The notes below the pieces were generated by a model. It was not told the DNA's origin. It ran no database searches and saw only the letters and a program-made list of their open reading frames with translations. Shown here piece by piece: positions 5,795-7,939 of a DNA stretch of 7,939 nucleotides (within the stretch, counting starts at the first letter, position 1; every line of letters begins with the position of its first letter). The stretch spans positions 1 to 7,939 of the forward strand of contig JABEVL010000233.1 in NCBI GenBank assembly GCA_013043995.1, in the 5' to 3' direction. This DNA is from Spirochaetales bacterium. GTDB taxonomy: Bacteria > Spirochaetota > Spirochaetia > JABEVK01. Made by a program: the position numbers and the translations under genes.

Positions 5795-7780
5795 CTAGCC
5801 CTTGGCGGGGATGACCCAAATTTTGAGGTTTTGCGACAAGTCCATCGTCCGTAGGGCACGTAGGTTCCAGCCATGTCCTGCTTTTGAAGCGAGCAAGCGT
5901 TGCGGAAAAGGGAACTCTCCAACTTTCGCTGAATAACTTTCGACGATTTCGGAGTGCTCCAGCCCCGTTTCGGAATACGCCGCAATCTGCTCATACCACA
6001 GGGCAAACACGATCAAGTTCTTCTCGCCGGCAACCATCCACCAGGCGTAGCCCATCCCAGAGTAAGACTCAATGAGGCGGCCCTCCGCGAGGTCGGGCTT
6101 CAACGTGTCATAGACGTCTTCAAGGCGGTGGTAGAACGCACTGAATTCCTCATCGCCCACCCAGACGAGGTTCTGTTCGCTCACATTAGCGGCAAAAAGT
6201 CCCGTCGAAAGCTCAGCCAGCCCCATCACTTCGTACTTGGGACGTTTTCCGCCTCCCCAACCCAAAAAGCGCCCCAGAAAACAGCGCAGCTTCATCCCTT
6301 CGGGGCCCAGTTTCTCAGCGAGCGACATGCCCCACAAAAACGGGTTTCCTGTGTCGTGCGTATCGACCGCGTAGGCCACTGCAAAGGGTGTCTTGCGCCT
6401 CTTGTTCAGTTCCGTTAGCTCGGCCTGCAGCCGAAACGACTTTTCAAGGTGTTCTTGCCCCACGGTTTCCATCATGTCGCTTCCCAAAAGAGCGTCGTAG
6501 CCGATCGCCTGGTAGTCCTCGCACTCGTTTCCCATCCGTTCGGCAAGGTGAGCAATGTAGGGCTTTCCGGGGAGTTTAGAACGGCGGATGAATTCCATCA
6601 AAACCACAGGAGTGGGCCGATCGGAAAGGGGCCAGTTGCCGTCTTCGTCAAAAATAGAGTCAAAGACGTGATCGACGCTGTCGTGGCGGACAAAGTCAAA
6701 ATGGTGGCGCTCCCGCCAGTAGACGAAGGCACTGCAAAAGAGGTCCAACGCGGCCGGGTTCGCTTCGGGTTTCTGTCGAAGCACGGCTCCCTGCAACGGA
6801 ATGTTGTAGTAAAACTGAAACGGCGAAACGACGTGGTAAGCCCAAGAAGCCGAGTCTTTCCCGTCCCTATTCAGGTACTGAAAGATGGGATAATTATCGT
6901 TCAGGTTATAGCCGGCAAACCGGGGCAAACCTTCTGCATCCCAGGAATGCAGAGGAACGGTCCAGTAGCCCTCACGTATCATGAGCTGGATGGCGTCCTG
7001 AAAGGCCGCTCTTTTTTCGGCTACACGCTCGGGGGTGTCGGTTTCTTCTTCGTCGAAGGTGTGCAAGGACCTTTCCTTGAGAAAAGCGCCGATCAGGCTC
7101 CGAATCTCACTCGCCAGGCGCTCCTGCACTTCCTTGGTGTACACCTGCTCGGGTGCAAGCATGTAATCGAGCCACTGACGGTCCTTGGGGTAGACCTTGA
7201 TCCAACGGAAGGCTTCGGGAACCTCCAGGGCTGGAACCGAAAACTGGGCGGTATGCGGCTCAATGTCGAAGCCCACAGCTTTTCCCAAAACATGAGCCGC
7301 CTGAATGAAGGCGTCCAGCTGACGGGCAGGACGTAGTCCGGCCTGAGCCAGTGCCGTATGGACGACCTGGGGAGCTATCGTTTTGAGGCTGCGTACGGCG
7401 TAAATCGTTCCAAACTCGTACTCCGTGAAGGGGGCCAAATGAATGGCACGCACCCTCATGGCCGGCAGAAGTTTGCTCGCTTGAATGAAGTTGCCGAATT
7501 CTCCTTCCCGAAGTCCTGTGGCCCGAACGTTGACAAAACACGCCGAAGAGGAGGCCAGCCACCCCGAATCCGGCAGGTCTGACACGGGGCTGACGGGAAC
7601 CTTTCCTCCGGCCAAAGTCTTGTAAAAAACGGCGATGACCGAGTCAGGTAGACTCAACAGCGTCTTTTGCGTCAGGGCAAGGTAGCCTTTAGCCTGGTAG
7701 TCACGGGCCAGACTCTCACCCTGACGGATTTGGTCGGAGGAGGGATTGAAGAGGTCGACGATCTGATTCCAAATGGACAT
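5795..7780 (-). CDS. Divergent GH13 (alpha-amylase)-like protein
   Basis: The 661-aa protein has no signal peptide or membrane segment, so it is probably cytosolic. Four GH13-style landmarks appear in the right order. A strand-3-like region, AIHLAPFTEYEFGTIYAVRS (112-131), precedes KAVGFDIEPHT (167-177), a region-I counterpart in which the usual Asn-His pair is reduced to His176. Region II is FVRHDSVDHVF (363-373), fitting RxDxxxH with Asp367 as nucleophile. Region III is YIAHLAERMG (408-417) with Glu414 as acid/base. Region IV is VDTHDT (472-477), the counterpart of NHD, with Asp476. A large insert (about 180-350) lies between regions I and II. A small beta-rich C-terminal domain starts near 570 with ESYSGMGYAWWMV. 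The ATG at 7780 has AGGAG 5 nt upstream (7786-7790). An alpha-glucan or trehalose-type substrate is a guess; the fold is inferred from motifs, and it could instead be a non-catalytic or reassigned relative. Confidence 0.65.
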   Translation of the reverse strand: MSIWNQIVDLFNPSSDQIRQGESLARDYQAKGYLALTQKTLLSLPDSVIAVFYKTLAGGKVPVSPVSDLPDSGWLASSSACFVNVRATGLREGEFGNFIQASKLLPAMRVRAIHLAPFTEYEFGTIYAVRSLKTIAPQVVHTALAQAGLRPARQLDAFIQAAHVLGKAVGFDIEPHTAQFSVPALEVPEAFRWIKVYPKDRQWLDYMLAPEQVYTKEVQERLASEIRSLIGAFLKERSLHTFDEEETDTPERVAEKRAAFQDAIQLMIREGYWTVPLHSWDAEGLPRFAGYNLNDNYPIFQYLNRDGKDSASWAYHVVSPFQFYYNIPLQGAVLRQKPEANPAALDLFCSAFVYWRERHHFDFVRHDSVDHVFDSIFDEDGNWPLSDRPTPVVLMEFIRRSKLPGKPYIAHLAERMGNECEDYQAIGYDALLGSDMMETVGQEHLEKSFRLQAELTELNKRRKTPFAVAYAVDTHDTGNPFLWGMSLAEKLGPEGMKLRCFLGRFLGWGGGKRPKYEVMGLAELSTGLFAANVSEQNLVWVGDEEFSAFYHRLEDVYDTLKPDLAEGRLIESYSGMGYAWWMVAGEKNLIVFALWYEQIAAYSETGLEHSEIVESYSAKVGEFPFPQRLLASKAGHGWNLRALRTMDLSQNLKIWVIPAKG

Positions 7781-7819
7781 GAAAACTCCTGGGACATTTT
7801 TAGAACGAACGCTGGCCTG

Positions 7820-7848
7820 ATTCTAGCGTTGTTGGGGCTGCTTTTCAA
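7820..7848 (-). promoter_or_regulatory. Strong sigma70-type promoter of the GH13-like/SDR operon
   Basis: On the minus strand TTGAAA (7848-7843) and TAGAAT (7825-7820) each match consensus at 5 of 6 bases with an optimal 17-nt spacer. The predicted start near 7813 gives a leader of about 32 nt that contains the RBS. No operator-like repeat was seen next to it. Confidence 0.75.
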
Positions 7849-7892
7849 TCTAAGAGAGGCTACAAGTCGGCAAAATCTGACCAAAGAACGTC

Positions 7893-7933
7893 AAGAAAAA
7901 GGATCGTTTTAGACGTGATGTGACGGCTAAACG
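7893..7933 (-). terminator. Imperfect hairpin plus T-tract near the right edge
   Basis: An inverted repeat spans 7905-7933: CGT (7914-7916) pairs with ACG (7923-7925), then one A-G mismatch, then TTTAG with CTAAA, a bulged T, and CG with CG. On the minus strand it is followed by ATCC and then TTTTTCTT. This order suits a terminator for a minus-strand gene beyond the window, just upstream of the operon promoter. The stem is A/T-rich and the hairpin-to-T gap is 4 nt, so it may be inefficient or play another role. Confidence 0.35.
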
Positions 7934-7939
7934 TTCGCA

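Noticed and set aside
6449..7336. 295-codon plus-strand reading frame
   Set aside because: It lies entirely antisense to the GH13-like gene, which has a promoter, RBS and motif-bearing protein. The plus-strand translation shows no recognisable motif and is explained by the G/C-rich codon pattern of the real gene.
7667..7912. Plus-strand 81-codon frame at the right edge
   Set aside because: Much of it is antisense to the GH13-like gene, and the rest covers that gene's promoter and leader; no RBS or motif supports it.

Overview
The window is a gene-dense stretch of bacterial chromosome. It has G/C-rich third codon positions, Shine-Dalgarno (SD) sequences on most genes, and sigma70-type promoters. 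No mobile element, CRISPR array, tRNA or rRNA gene was seen. I could not name the organism: typA and the ZIP transporter occur in many phyla, and the two most distinctive genes (a divergent GH13-like protein and a zinc-ribbon membrane protein) are not ones I can place. A free-living or host-associated Gram-negative-type bacterium is the safest reading.

Layout. At the left edge, a minus-strand gene runs off the window. Its 5' part (1-325) reads as one protein only if one base is added to a C4 tract at 184-187. A divergent control region (326-469) follows, with a TTGACA box, two inverted repeats and a perfect ribosome-binding site (RBS). It drives a plus-strand ZIP-family metal transporter of the ZupT type (470-1303). 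After 79 nt comes typA/bipA, a ribosome-associated translational GTPase (1383-3215), whose apparent promoter lies so close to the start codon that the mRNA may be leaderless. About 195 nt of hairpin-rich, non-coding sequence (3216-3410) separates typA from a convergent block on the minus strand.

The minus-strand block is transcribed from right to left. A strong promoter (7820-7848) drives a 661-aa protein with a GH13 alpha-amylase-like arrangement of catalytic motifs (5795-7780). A YdfG-like short-chain dehydrogenase follows 15 nt downstream (5015-5779). After 93 nt comes a membrane protein with an N-terminal four-cysteine zinc ribbon (4247-4921), whose start I moved inward to an ATG with a good RBS. 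Last is a short FemAB/GNAT-like protein (3411-4112) with its own promoter (4179-4206) and a TTG start.

How the genes may work together. The GH13-like gene and the dehydrogenase are very likely co-transcribed, but the sequence does not show that they share a pathway. The ZIP transporter looks individually regulated, plausibly by a metal-responsive repressor at the palindromes. typA is a housekeeping or stress gene. The FemAB-like protein suggests transfer of an aminoacyl or acyl group, possibly in cell-envelope synthesis. Only the left-edge gene appears broken, and that may be a sequencing error in a homopolymer.
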